Origin: Callipepla californica brunnescens
Lineage: Eukaryota > Chordata > Aves > Galliformes > Odontophoridae
Direction of reading: 5' to 3'
Assembly (NCBI GenBank): GCA_023055505.1
Contig: JALIRH010000004.1
Span: 38,507,502-38,571,501 of the forward strand
Length of the DNA stretch: 64,000 bases
In this document: positions 14,101-26,848 of the stretch, in pieces
Layout of the letters: every line of letters begins with the position of its first letter
Position numbering within the stretch: position 1 is the stretch's first letter
Translations under genes and position numbers: made by a program
The notes under the pieces: model-generated
The model's input: the letters and a program-made list of their open reading frames with translations, nothing else
What the model was told of the DNA's origin: nothing
The model's database searches: none

Positions 14101-16727
14101 TCCTTGAAAAGGCTGAATTGAAGGTCATGGGGCTAAGAACTTGAGGTGACTGAAGTGATCAACAAACTGAATTCCGCCCAAAACTCACCTTCTCTATTAA
14201 AACCTACGTTCACACCCAAACGCTTAAAACTCAGGTGACACTAGGCAAATGCAAACACTGCAGTATCGTTTATTCTTCAACAGATCAAGAAATGGTAGAT
14301 TTTCTTCAGCATCAGTATACGATAACAAATGACCTGCGATGTGCAGAAATTAACACTTGGGAACTTCGACTCCTTAGCAATCAGTTGGTGAAGGACTAGT
14401 TAATATTTACCAGATTAAAGTTTGAGCTGCTTTAATATTGAAGAGTTGCTTCTTTTGTAAATACTCAGGAGATGCTCCATTACAACATCTGCATAACTGA
14501 TATAAACATCTGTAGAAGCAGAGATCCATCACTGAATCAGGGTGACAGCAATATAAACAATGACCAAAAGGTAAAGAATTTTACAGACAGTGATACTTCG
14601 TAAGCCTATCTACTGGAACTGAAGTAAACTCTCTATTAGCTCTGCTTTTAAATTTTAATGTGATGGTAATACTGCATTAAAACTTGGCTACATACAGATA
14701 TGCCGGGGCATTACTGAGGGGTATCTTCAAGGCAACATCTCTGTGGACAGACCATTTTCATACATATACAATTACAATGCAATTCCTTACACAGAAAGCA
14801 AAACAGTCAGAACAGCATTACTTGCAGTGTATATATGCTGTAAACAGAGTAAAGACTCCATAAGAATATTTGTCTGCAGCTATAAAAAGCTATCCTAAAA
14901 ACTGGGAATAATTAGCAATTCTACAGACTCAGTCAAAAAGATACACATAGATCCAGATTAACTCATATAACTGTATGAGCAGATAAAATTAGTTGAGAAG
15001 AGACCTAGCTACCAATAATGTCTAGGATAAGCAGTCACAGCATCTAGCAAAAGCAAGCAGAAGAGAACTTGGGCTCTGAGCTGGGACAGACCCAGAGCTG
15101 ATTCCGATCTCCTAGCATGGCAGGAGCCAGGAGCAGCATGAGACAGAGCAACCAGGTCCTCCAGCTGGCACAGAAGCATTACTGCCGGGACCTGCTGGAG
15201 CTCCAACTTGCCCTTTTAGCTTCAGGTGGGACAAGCAGGATCACGAGGGTAGATCTGCCACCAGAAGGGAGCCAATGCTCTCTCTAGCTCATTTTTGGTC
15301 ACTTAGTTCACCAAATCATCCACTTAGCCTGAATGGTTTGAATGGCAAGAATTCACCACAGCAGGCTTCGGAACATCTAATCTGCTTTGCCTCCATTTCA
15401 AACTGCTTTGTACTCACAGTTCAAAAGAAAAAACTTCTGCTTTCCTCTTTATAGCTGCTGTTCTTTTTTTTTTCCCCAACTACTTAAGGACATCACTATA
15501 AAGGAAGGGGTATTACAAGATAAGCTCAACTAGGTCACAAGAAAGAACATTTTCCAAGCTAGCCTAAAGTAAAATGATCTCTCTGCAATCAACATAAATC
15601 CTCTATGGACTGCAGTTAGCCTGTTCTCCAAACTTTGCCATCAGTAAGGCAGTGAACAATCCTAACACAGGAACTCTGTGCTGCTAAGGCTACAGGACAG
15701 CAGGGTTGTGCAATGAAGATTCTTGTGCAAGAAAACATTTTCAGATGCACTTAGACCTTTGAGTAAAGGAAGCTCTTGGCTCCAATCAACAATTTACTAT
15801 GAAAACAAATCTAAAAAGCTCTTCTCTGTTTGCAAATTCAGCCAGAAACTCCCCTGCAACAGATGCTTTCCTTACATCTCAAGAGACAGCTCAGCCCTAT
15901 GGCATCTTTTCTGTCCCCATCTTCAGATGACTCTGTCAAAACACTCTAAATAAACTTGTTTGCACTTGGGCAGGGGAAGTTTTATTTAAAATAAAAACTC
16001 TTCACTAACTACTAAAGTAGTTTATTCATGTAAGAATAAACACTCAAAGACACAAGATCCATATATGCTAATGCAAAAAGTGACCTTAACTTAGACAAAA
16101 AAGCCCCTGAACTAAATGAAAATACTGTAACTTACTGAAGCAACCTCAGGTCAAAAAGTTGTGATCAGTGAAACTGAGTGGTTTGGCAGCTTGCATCCTA
16201 AATGACAGGATAAATCCTGGACCTATTCTTCAGACTGGACACAGGCTTGGGACAGCTGAATCACAGAAGGCACCTGAAAACTAAACCTCCTAGGAAGAAA
16301 ACTATACAGTTTTATGGAAGTGTTAGCAGGACTACTTTCTCAGCAGCACATCTTCAGATATGTTAAACAGTGTAATCCCCAATGTGAATCTGAGCAACAG
16401 ATACAAAATTCCTACAAACCTGACAGAAGGAGGCTTCTGTCTCCAGGCTCCCTCCATAGTTTATGAAAGCAAAGTTAACTCCAGACCTGAATTCTCTCTT
16501 CAAAAAGAGCTGTTTAAAAGGAGGGGCCTTATTTCCACTGCTTACTAAGGGGACCACTTAAGACTGATCATCTCTCCTTAGGTATCCAATGAATACTTCA
16601 ATCCATTTATTAATCATTGCTGGGCCACCCTCACTCCTGGAATAGCCAACAGAGAACCATATTCATCTACCTAGGAAACTGAAGCAGCCATATCCTTTTC
16701 GACAAGTCATGTGAGAGAAGAGAGATT

Positions 16728-16757
16728 AAACAAACAAACAAACAAACAAACAAAAAA
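16728..16757. repeat. (AAAC)n microsatellite
   Basis: Roughly seven uninterrupted units of AAAC followed by a short A run. Confidence 0.92.
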
Positions 16758-19161
16758 ATCCACAAAAACCATCTCCATTTTTCCATAAACGTGACCTCAA
16801 GTTAAGATGAAACATTTTGGATTACACACTTCCACCTCATTTTAGATAAACTATAATTATCTTCATTTCTACTGGCTCTCTTCCTTCCTCCTCAGACTCA
16901 AAAACTCCCACTCTAAGCTACTGACTGCATTGTTTTTGGTCAGTAGCAAATATTCTCAAAAACTATAATGACAGTGATTTAAAACAAAGCTGAAGATTGA
17001 ACACAGAAGAAGTTAAGAAACCTTAGGCCTGATGCCTTTAAATACCATGTTTCACTGGCTCATCATTCAATCTTGTGACAGAAATGAACTTCTCATTTAA
17101 CTGTGAAACACTACAAGACAGAACAAGCATGCAATAAAATGGATCTCCAGATGCAAGCATTTCAGATCACAGCTAAGATCAAAGAAGTAATTTCTGCAAG
17201 CTGAGGAAAGAAAGAGTCAACAACATATAGCAAAAGAATTTCCCACACTCCAGTCTTTTGATGATATTCTTACTATAAAGCTTTTGATTGAAGCAAGTCT
17301 TAGCTACGGTGGGAGATGATAGACACTTCCTTGTTTTGTTCCCTGTCCTTGTGGAACAAAACCCCAAGACCAAAAACAAGGTTTGAACTACCACCACAGG
17401 AGTAAGTTTGCAGCTCTGCTTGAGCAGAACCAAATGACTTCACTCCTAAAACTGTCACAGGATTGTTATTCAGCTGAGAGAAAACATCTCAAGTATTAGG
17501 ATCAGAGGTACAGTCACCTTTGGCGAATCAAATCAGTTCCCTTTTCCTTCTACTCCAAGAAAAAAAAACTTCAGAAGAAAAATGTCAAAGAATCCACATG
17601 CATATTTGTTTTTCAACATATACGGCTGAAGTCAGCAATTTACACATGAGACAAGTTGGTTTTAAAAGACACTCCAATTGCACTGGTTTGATACTATATC
17701 TTAACACTTGCATCTAGTGAGATGAATAATCTAATTGTTTAATGCAGCCTAACATTAAAATTTCTTCTCAGGTGACCCACCTAAGAATTACCAATGCAGT
17801 AATCATGATTAAAAAAGGAGTGTTTAACTGCCACTTTGTACAATGCTATTTTGCTACACTTCAAAATATTCCCAGTCAAAAGCAAACAGATAGGAAGTTT
17901 TATTCCCAAGCACAAGAAACAGCATTTCCATTAAGGTCTTACTTTTTTCCGTACTGTTTCCTGAGGATGGATTTATGAAACGTTTGTGCAAGTATCTGGG
18001 AAGATGCATGCTGACGGCTGAAAGAGTACTGTACACAGCAACCTTCAGAAACCACCAGCACCCATTATTACTCCCCTTCTCCTTTACACACTCATCTAAC
18101 TCTGCACCTGCTCCATTCAGATAGATGAAAGCAACTGAAATGGCATTCCAGCAAGTGGAATGATATCTTCATTAGAAAGTGGAGGCAGACTATTTTAAGA
18201 ATGCCCAAAGTGCCTGCAATAAGTGGGGCATCTCCCCGCTGCAATCTCAGTCCCATTATATAAACCTTTGGCAGAGCTCTGAGTGACTGGACTTCCACCT
18301 AGGGCATCCTAGCTCCCAGCTTTTATCACTGTTAGGCATCACGGTCTCATCATGACATATCCAGGAAATGGGAGAAGACAAATGAGCTTACCAGATCTGG
18401 CTCCATGGACCAAAGCAGAGCAAGCTCAAACTTGAAGGCTACTCACTACAGATTTAGAAATCTCAGCAATGTTTTCACTCACCCAAGAAATTCTGGCAAC
18501 TGACTTCAGAGCCCGCACCTCACTCAAAGTTGGTGGGATTCGAAGTCAAAAGAAAGCAATCCAACCAGTTGGTAAGAGTCTGTACATCTCTGAGCCACAA
18601 ATACTTGCTCACAGATCTCACATTCACTCCCAAGAATAAAGATCTAACTGCATTTTGATTGACTTGATTCTTAAAAATTAGACAAAATAAGTGCCTATTT
18701 ATTTAATCTGTTTAATCCATATTATGGAAATGTTCTGTTTTTTTTCCCCTCCCTTTTCTGCCCCAGTAGATGTGTGTTTATTCTTCTTCCCCACTGGACC
18801 AGAAAGGGCCATACTGTACCTCTGTGATCAGCCTGCTGATGCAACAGTAGCAACCTGCCAAAGCCATCTCTCCCTGCTCTGGAACCTGTGCTCTGTTGCT
18901 GCTGGGCACAGCTGCTCCTTAAGTACCAAGATGGCCTCATATAGAAAGATCTCCCACTCTGAGAAGGATCAGAGGCAGGCCTGGCATTTCTTTTTACACA
19001 GTCCTGTTAGTCCTGCAGGACAAAGCTATAACTTTTGTTTATTATCGCAGCTTCTTATTGCTTGTAGACCCCATTCTGAGGGATCTAAAATGCTAAGCAG
19101 TATCACTGTATGCTTCTGTGTTACAATCTTTTCAAGATTTTAATCAGCTGCCCTCACCTCC

Positions 19162-19550
19162 CAGCACAGAATCATAGAATGGTAGGGGTTGGAAGGGACC
19201 TCTAGAGATCATCTAGTCCAACCCCCTGTCAAAGCAGCTCAGGTAGGCATCCAGGTGGGTCTCAAATGTCTCCAGAGAAGGAGACTCCACCACCTCTCTG
19301 TGCAGCCTGTGCCAGTGCTCCATCACTGCACTGTGAAGAAGCTCCCATGCACATCTGTGCAAAACTTCCTATGCTTCAGTTTGTGGCCACTTCCTCTCAT
19401 CCTATCACCAAACACTGCAGAGAAGAACTCAGTCTCATCCCTTTGCCTCCTGCACCTTAGATATTTATAGACACAGATCAGATCCCCTCTGAGTCTTCTT
19501 TTTGCAAGGCTGAACAGACCCAGGTCTCTCAGCACTTCCAAAGCACCTAG
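19162..19550 (-). mobile_element. CR1 LINE fragment (about 390 bp, minus strand)
   Basis: The plus strand begins AGAATCATAGAATGG and GGTTGGAAGGGACCTCTAGA, the reverse complement of the CR1 3' end. The minus-strand translation contains [18 protein letters not shown] and KYLRCRRQRDE, the ORF2 C-terminus. It is 5'-truncated, and in the same orientation as ITPK1. Together with the copy at 10.66 kb it forms an inverted pair about 8 kb apart. Confidence 0.95.
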
Positions 19551-21276
19551 ACAACCTGGACTAAAGAGGATTGGAGGGCTTTCATAACATCTTTTACAAA
19601 AACACATTACAAAGCTGACTGCCATACTGAGGAGAACAGGGGCTGGCATGCATGTAAAAATAAAACTTTCTTCTCCCTGTACTCCAGAGCCAGCTCTCCA
19701 ACATCTCAATAAACCTGCTTGCTTTGGACGTTTTCCAGTCACATCTTTCTGTGCATGCTGTTGGATGTATACTTTACAAGCTCTCTTCTCGTTAGAATGC
19801 TGCTGTTCCAAGCTTATTCCATTAATACTTCATGTGAAAATAAACCTCTCTGCATTTCAAGAAAACAACTGTTCCCTGGCAACAATTAGTGGAAACTCTT
19901 GCCATTGGTATTTCACTTCGATTGAAGATTTAGGAAGGGGGGAAGGGACCCTCAATTCTCTGCTGTCATCAGTAAAACCCACAGCCCAAAGGACAGTTTT
20001 CTTCTCAAAAGTAAAAGATTTCAAATATCTCAATTCCCAGAGGGCTGAAGGGAAAGAAAGGAAAAACAAAACAGCAGCCTAGACCATTGTAACTACTACA
20101 ATCAGCTGTTCCACACTGAAAAACATGTTGTCCTCCATATCCCATTGCTATTAAAAAATGTGCAGCTTGAAATACAATGACTAATCCCACTTTTATAGCC
20201 AACCAACTAGAACATCTCTCCAGGATAAAAAAGAGCATTAGTGCTCATTAGAACCAAATATACACACGGAAAATAGGAAATCTTAAGTATTTTAAAATGC
20301 GAAAGAAAAAATATGAGCTAGAGCTCTAGGAAAGCTTGGGCGTGGAAGTGCCCAAAAGGGCTTTGAAGTCCCGAGAAATACGAAGGCTCCAAAGTTTGTC
20401 ACACAAAGGCAGAACTGGCAATTTGTCAGGAGCCAAAGGGCTGCAGCTAATTATTCTGGATTTGCATAGCTTGTGAAACAAAAATAAATGCATGTCCCCA
20501 TCAGAGGTACTTGTGATGATTTCCACTTCACTGCACATGTTTTCAATCTTACATTCTTCAAACTAAGCCAAACAGATTTTTTCCTGAAAAACAAGGTATA
20601 TGGAGATGTTCTTTCTTTTCCTCACCAATGCACAGTCATAAGAAATAGAATACTCTACTGGCTGAAGAAAAGCTGACAGCATGCAACTCTAAATTTGGCC
20701 CTACATAAATTTTGAGGGGTGAAATTGAACAAAACCAAGCTTTAAAAAAAAAAATAAAAGTTTGGAACAGCTTCGTGTTTTAGAAACTTCTCAAAACCCG
20801 TATTTTCTAGACTCCATTAAAGAAAAGATTTATTTATTACTGTTAATGCCTAATTAGCTAATCACTATGTAACTTCAGAAGTAGTCTTCCCCTTGAAACA
20901 GTGATGAAAGAAATTAGGGCTTTTGTTGAAGCACTGAGTGCCCTGGCAGCCTACTGCCAGCACCAAAGCTGCTGCCTGCCCAGTGGCCTTCGGGACATGG
21001 CACTACTGGGACTCTGGGTACATGTCACCATGTAGGCATTGCCACCTCACTGCTGGCTACCTCCTCAAGTGGCTCCAGCTGCAAGAGACTGGGGGAGCTG
21101 GCAAGAAAAAAAAATGAGGGGATGACAGGGAATAGCCCAGGGTCTGAGCACTCACAGCTCCCCAGACATCTGAGCTGTGCCCTGTTCCATGCAGCCGTGC
21201 CAGCACAGCTGCCAGAACACCACTGGGGCTGGAAGAGCAAAAGCATTCCTGCACAGCTTACACACAGCATTCAGTC

Positions 21277-21296
21277 TTTTTTTTTTTTTTTTTTTT
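21277..21296. repeat. T20 homopolymer
   Basis: Twenty T in a row on the plus strand, followed by CCC. It makes a pyrimidine tract on the plus strand and an A-run on the ITPK1 sense strand. No mobile element is recognised beside it. Confidence 0.9.
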
Positions 21297-22351
21297 CCCT
21301 CTAGTTCTCATCTTAAAAATGGAACAACAGCATTTCCTTACCTCTCTGCGTACAAGCAGAACAAGCAACCTTACGTGGTGGTGGTGATGCCTCCTTAAAA
21401 ACCAAGTAAACAGCTTGCCACAAGGTAAGAGATTGAGTACAGTCCTTGATCCATGGAGATTTCTGTTTAGTTCTCCTTCTGGTATACAAATGGCTTGTAG
21501 CTGTCCCACTGACTAGGACTTAAGCCTGAAGAAGCAAATCTAAGTCCAAAACACTTCCAAATCTAAAATATGCCATTACTCAGATTGAAGCTCCCAAATG
21601 TTCGGGTGCAGGCTCAGACGCTGGAAAGGCTCAGTCTTTGGAAGCTTCATAACTTTGAAAGCTTTTTATTTGATTCACCTTCTGCACTACCTTTTAAGCT
21701 AGAGAGCTTGATGGAAGTTACTCAGTAATACTAAATAACATAATGCATTTGAACTCAACGCATATGAGCCAACAGTGAATTCTCACTGTTAGAATTTAAT
21801 TAGGATTTCTATAAAGAATAACAAAGAAAACAAATTTACTTATCACCCCATGAGTTGAGAAGTTCTCTGTTTTCAATACGGTACTTCAACAATTTCTTAC
21901 CCTTGAATAAAGGAGCATGCCTGCTTAGCATCCCACACTTCTTAGCCAGTCCTACTCTTCTACTATTTCTCTATGGAGGATGTGCATGTCTCCTAACTCA
22001 ATAAAAACAGGAAGCTGGAACTACCCTTTCTGCAATAACAAAGCCTGAGACAAGACAAAACAGAGAACTTGAATACAAGTCACAGAATCTTGATTGTTAT
22101 CTAACATCAGCTCACAGAAAATCTGTATAGTGGACATAGCCCTAAGTAAACAAAATTAGAGGATTCCAGATTAGTCTAGGCATGAAGGAAATAGAAGTCA
22201 TGTACGTGCTTCCTTGAAGACTTTCCTTTATGATCTGTTACCTGTCCACAGAAGTCAACACAAACCAGCCCGTCATGGTACCTGGAAACTAATAATTGAA
22301 CCTTATCTCCTGACTTGCTACTTTTAATTGGAAAGCATGAATGCATTCAGG

Positions 22352-22372
22352 AAAAATAAATAAATAAATAAG
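22352..22372. repeat. (AAAT)n microsatellite
   Basis: Four to five AAAT units on the plus strand in the large ITPK1 intron. Confidence 0.9.
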
Positions 22373-23523
22373 AATGTATGTAAAGAGGAAAACAGGTAAG
22401 CAGCATTTTGCATTTTCAGTTACTTGTCTTTTACCATGCATAGAGCTGCGTTCTCTTGAGACAGCTCACACCAGAGTTAGCTCTTTAAAGGAGAAAGACA
22501 AAAAAGTCAAAGAAACTCTGTGGCTCAACATAGCTAAGCAACGTTCTCCCTGTCAGATAAACTCTGTCCAGCAGTACCAAGGTACTCTCCATCTAGAAGC
22601 AGCACTAGTGGAACAGTCAGTGCAAGGTGACAAAAGCCAAGCTTTCTACAAATACTGAGTGGAAAAAGAGCGGATTTCTGACATATCCCCTGCTACTACA
22701 AGTACATGCAGTAGGATGTACAAAGCAACACACATGCAGACCAGCAGTGATAACACACAGCCATTCATCCTGCTCTAGCAGAGCATCAGGCATAGATATT
22801 CCAGGTATGTCTTTGGGGCACAAATTCCCAGTATTGGTTAGTGTGGTATCTAGACAATGCTGTAAAATTTGTATTTCTACAAAATCCTCTATATTTCTGC
22901 CCAAACGCTCTTCCAATAAATAAATTCTTTCCACTTATTTTGTGTTTATGTAATGAATAGCCACTAAGTTACATAAACATCAGCAAGAAAAGTCTAAATA
23001 AATGCATCTGTGCATCCTGCATACACTGATACAGCAAAGACTCACTCAAGTAACACTTTGAAGGACAGCAACTTTAGCTCAAGAGGTAAAACAGAATCTA
23101 CTCTGTTTATCTAATCATAGGAACATTTAATTCATCTCATACAGGCACAGTTTAAGTGCACAGAGCAGGAACTAGGCATGTACAAGAAATGCAGACATTG
23201 GATTGTAGAACAACACAAACACAGGCTAGCTTTCTCCTTGTAGTGCTTGTTAAGGCCATACTTCACATGTGTTGGTTGTACTTATCAACCTGGAGGGAGG
23301 TACTCTATCAGAACTTACAAAAGAAGCTGCTCTTAGCTCTAAGCAATAGGAAGTACAAGCCAGAAAGATGTTGCCGTGATGGTGAAAGAATACTAGAATT
23401 AAGTCTAAATTCAGACAGTAAATAAGTGCCCTCATTACTCATAATACCATGTGTCTCTCAGATAACCACACCTACTAGAAAGAGATTCTCAAGGTTAACT
23501 AGAAGGGGGAATTTTTTAAACAA

Positions 23524-23574
23524 TTTTTTTTTTTTGACAAGATGGATTACAGATGGATTCCTTTTTTTTTTTTT
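23524..23574. repeat. Two T runs (T12, T13) flanking a GATGGATT repeat
   Basis: T12 at 23524-23535 and T13 at 23562-23574 flank a short segment with two copies of GATGGATT. The arrangement suggests a local slippage duplication. Confidence 0.85.
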
Positions 23575-23689
23575 GATGTGTCCCTAGTCCCTATTGGTTT
23601 TGAGTCACAAGGAAGTAAGTGCAGCATCATCAACTGTCAGTGACTAACACCCTCTCTCTTCTCTATTGAGGCAATTTCATCACTGCTGC

Positions 23690-23957
23690 TGGGTAAGAGG
23701 GAAAACCTCAAACTGTGCCAGGGGAGGTTCAGTTTGGATATTAGGAAGAATTTATTCACAAAAGGAATGGTGAGACATTGGAACAGGTTGCCCAAGGAGG
23801 AGGTGGAGTCACCATCCCTGGAGATGTTCAAGAAATGCAGAGAGGTGGCACTGAGGGACATAGATTAGTGGGCACAGATATCTTATTAGTGGTTGGATAT
23901 CTATTAGTGGTCTAGATATCTTAGACATCTTTCCCAGCCTTAATGATTCTATGTGTG
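23690..23957 (+). mobile_element. CR1 LINE fragment (about 270 bp) with local internal duplication
   Basis: Recognisable CR1 sequence runs from the GGTTCAGTTTGGATATTAGG region, through the GTTGCCCAAGGAGG and CCATCCCTGGAGATGTTCAAG motifs, to CCCAGCCTTAATGATTCTATG at the 3' end. It is a different CR1 subfamily from the 10.66/19.16 kb pair. Part of the terminal region is replaced by a roughly 19-bp repeat containing GATATC and TATTAGTGG (about 23877-23930). It lies some 600 bp past the 25-nt ITPK1 exon, in antisense orientation. Confidence 0.9.
23877..23930. repeat. Degenerate ~19-bp tandem repeat (GATATC...TATTAGTGG)
   Basis: Two and a half copies of a unit containing GATATC followed by TATTAGTGG lie inside the CR1 tail. 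The copies differ by a few bases and single-base indels. It looks like a local expansion of the CR1 sequence. Confidence 0.75.
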
Positions 23958-24557
23958 AGGAACACACTAAGCATACCTTAGAGTACAAAATGAGCATCAG
24001 GTAAGCATCAGGAAGAGTAAAACTCGTACACAGCTCTTCGAAGTACACAAAACAGGTCAGAAGAAAGGAACAGCACTCTGAGGTAGTAGGAACAGCAACA
24101 CAGCTGCCATGCTAACATAACTCCTTTCCCAAGTTGGCATCATCCTTTAAGTAACATCTTATGTGAAATACAACCATTTAGATTTGGGATACAGCAAACA
24201 TTTGTACTTAACTGCAGTTAAAACCTCAGATCACTCCAGTATCACTTTTCTGCTCTCTAGGTTGCAAAAACACTACTACCACAGCTCAGGTTGAAAGGCT
24301 ACTTCCAGCTTCTGCTAAGTTTGACTATTCTTAAATAAAACAAGCACAGACTAGTATCACCTTATCAACTATCAAATCTTACTAATTAACAGATACAAGA
24401 AAAGCCAACTTAACCTCTACTTTCAGTTAGATACCTGTACTAGCTGGTCTTGATACATACTTCACAAAAGGGGACCCATTTCTTTTCCCCAAATCAGTAT
24501 TGATAGCAGAGAAGTGAATAGAAAAGAAAGAAAAATAACTGAATAGTTTTTACTCAC

Positions 24558-24582
24558 CTGTACTACTTCTACTCCTCTTTTC
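24558..24582 (-). CDS. ITPK1: ITPK1 second coding exon, 25 nt (residues 32-40)
   Basis: On the minus strand a pyrimidine-rich tract ending TTTTTCCAG (AG at 24584-24583) is followed by 25 nt and then by a near-perfect donor, CAG|GTGAGTA (intron starts at 24557). The first G completes the Arg codon left open by the previous exon. The remaining eight codons read KRGVEVVQ, matching the conserved ITPK1 continuation; human has Met where this has Val at the fourth position. The exon ends in phase 0 after residue 40. A plausible branch-point A lies at about 24610-24611, roughly 28 nt before the exon, in the context CAATAAC. The exon is unusually short for a constitutive exon and sits between introns of 31 kb and more than 24 kb. 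Skipping it would shift the frame, so it must be included for a full-length enzyme. I assign it on the match of phase, splice sites and peptide together. Confidence 0.95.
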
Positions 24583-26810
24583 CTGGAAAAAGAAAGAGAA
24601 CAAAAAAGGTTATTGTTGGAAAACTGGGAAAAACAACAAACACTAACATTAAAAAATTGTTTCATACTAGAAAGTAAAACACAAAAAACCTGCACTCATT
24701 GATTCAAATTCAGGAAAGCATTTGTTCAGTTCTATTCTGCCTATGAAGCATCTTTGGCAGCTTCTGAACCATGGCCTCAGCAGGGATACAGGACATGCAC
24801 AGAGCAGCTGCCCTGCTGGGACCAGTGCAGCTGCCCAGTGGGAAGAGGAGGGAAGTGGGTGATGTGAGGGGGAGTACATCTCTATTTTCATCATATATCA
24901 AAACATTGAGAGCTGAAAGTGGTAGAGCCAGTTCAGCCCAATCTACTCTGCTAGCATGAGAACTGAGATTCAGGTACAAGCAGCCCAGCAATGTTCGGTC
25001 ACTGTATTTGTCAAGTTATCAAGGAAAACAAACCATTTCTGCTTTAGTCTGAAGAGCAGAACTAAGTATCTGGCACAAAGCCCAGTCATTCCTATTCCAT
25101 GCCACTTTCCCACTACATGTGGGCTATTTAAATACATTATGAACTTCTACTCACTTTGAAGACATAAGGAATTTAATCTAAGAATCAAAAGCCTCAGCAA
25201 GGACATGACTGGAATAACTTTTTCTCATTCCCACTAACCTCACATGTGAAAATCAAAGATCCTTGCTGGAGAGGTCACAGAGTAGTGCCCAGTGTCCCCA
25301 GCACTCTTCTATCTATGAGTGCTTGTGTTGCTGTCCACAGTCACAACTGTTGCACGCTGCTGAATGCACAATGGCTCCTCTAGTTTTCTTCCAAATACAG
25401 TACGTCTTTCTTTTGGAGGGCCATTACAAAGACGCCCAAAGGGACAGGCAATCTGTCAGCATCTATGACATAAATTTTTCCCTTCTTGCACTTCACAAGC
25501 GTGGAGTTTCTCTGGCTGAAAAGCAGCATGCATGCACTGCACAGCCACAAGGGAGCTCATCGTTGCTCAGCAAGGAAATTAAAAAGAAAATGAAACCAAG
25601 CAACTCTTACAGAGAATTTCAAAGCCCTCTTGCAAATAACAGCGGCCTGTAAATGGTGGGTGATTGATGTACTGCCATTCGAGTGCTGGGAAGCATTGCT
25701 GCAAAACAGCACCTGAGGCTAGGCTAGCCAGATTCATTCCAATCATGCTCTGGGAAGAAAAAGACTCTTGTAGAGAAAGAGTTAATAGCCAAATTGCTGA
25801 AACAATAACTTTCACATAGCTAAGCGAGATAAACAAGAAATATTAGGTAGGAAGTGGTTTTGGTTTTTTTTTTTGTTTTTGTAAATGAGTGCAGCAGCCC
25901 ACTCAGGAGGCATTCCAAGTACTGTAAGCTAAGACTTAAAATAACCAAACCAGCTACATTTTTGCAGTGTCTGCCCTGCAGTAAACAGAACAACTCAAAA
26001 CTGCCATAAAAATACACCAGGCTTCAGCAACCACTGCTCCAGAGCTCCTTGAAGGACAGATTCTGATGGAAAAGGCTGCACTTTTTGTCATGCCTCCACA
26101 CACACTGAATAAGTTTTGACCTACTTTAAAGAAGAAAAATACTTGAAAGCTGGTTGCTGAAGCTACTTGAGAAAGAATTTGGCCTAAAGGCTTTCTATAA
26201 TCACCCCAAAGTGGACTTTGCAAATTTACTGGGATTTACTGAAACCGATTATACTGCACCAGCTGAAGGTAGAACTCAGCCTACAACTTTTGTTGATGCT
26301 AGCACACAAACAGCTAGAAGTGCCTGGTGCTGAAGGTGCTGTCACACACTTAGTGGCTACAAGAAGGAGGAAGCTATTAGCGAGGTTGGCCTGCAGCACT
26401 GTGTCTTCCTCTTTCTCTGTTGTAGGATTTCCCCTTTGGTTATCTGAAATATTAGAACTACTTGCACTTAACCCCAAGAGACAAGAAACCATAGAAGCAT
26501 GCATGTTTTGCGGAATAGGTAATTTGGGATAAACCCTCTACCAAAATAGAAGTTTCGGTTGTTTTTTTTTTTTCCCCTGAAATTAAGTTATTTAAAGAAC
26601 CATAGGTAACCAGGACATCAAGCAGCCTCATCTCTCTGTTAGATCACCACCTGGCTGAGCCACCAAGCCACAAGCATGGGGAACCAAGATGGGTGCTCCA
26701 CAGCCAAGCACAAAGCACCATGTCACCTCACTAGCTGTTCCACATACCATGGGAAAGGGCTTAGGAATGGAAAGCAAGCTGGTCCCCCACATGAGAAAGT
26801 CTAGGAACCT

Positions 26811-26848
26811 CCCCCCCCCCCCAAATAAAAAAAATAAAAAAAATCAAC
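26811..26848. repeat. C12 run joined to an A-rich AAAT-like tract
   Basis: Twelve C at 26811-26822 are followed directly by A-rich sequence with single T interruptions (AAATAAAAAAAATAAAA and on). It is a compound low-complexity tract. Confidence 0.9.

Larger units (their letters stand above)
1..24557 (-). other. ITPK1: ITPK1 intron following the 25-nt exon (incomplete, at least 24.5 kb)
   Basis: The intron starts with GTGAGT at 24557 on the minus strand and continues past the left edge of the window. I looked for the next ITPK1 exon, which should begin with a LNLS-like peptide and include a PLDVIIHKLTD-like stretch, and did not find it. It therefore probably lies beyond position 1. The content is A+T-rich DNA with CR1 fragments at 8.65, 10.66, 19.16 and 23.69 kb and several (AAAC)n or (GTTT)n tracts. 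No other gene is supported. A separate small gene hidden in the intron cannot be fully excluded by eye. Confidence 0.8.

Noticed and set aside
19323..19811. Minus-strand ORF of 162 codons
   Set aside because: About half is the CR1 ORF2 C-terminus and the rest is unrelated flanking sequence. It is not a host gene.
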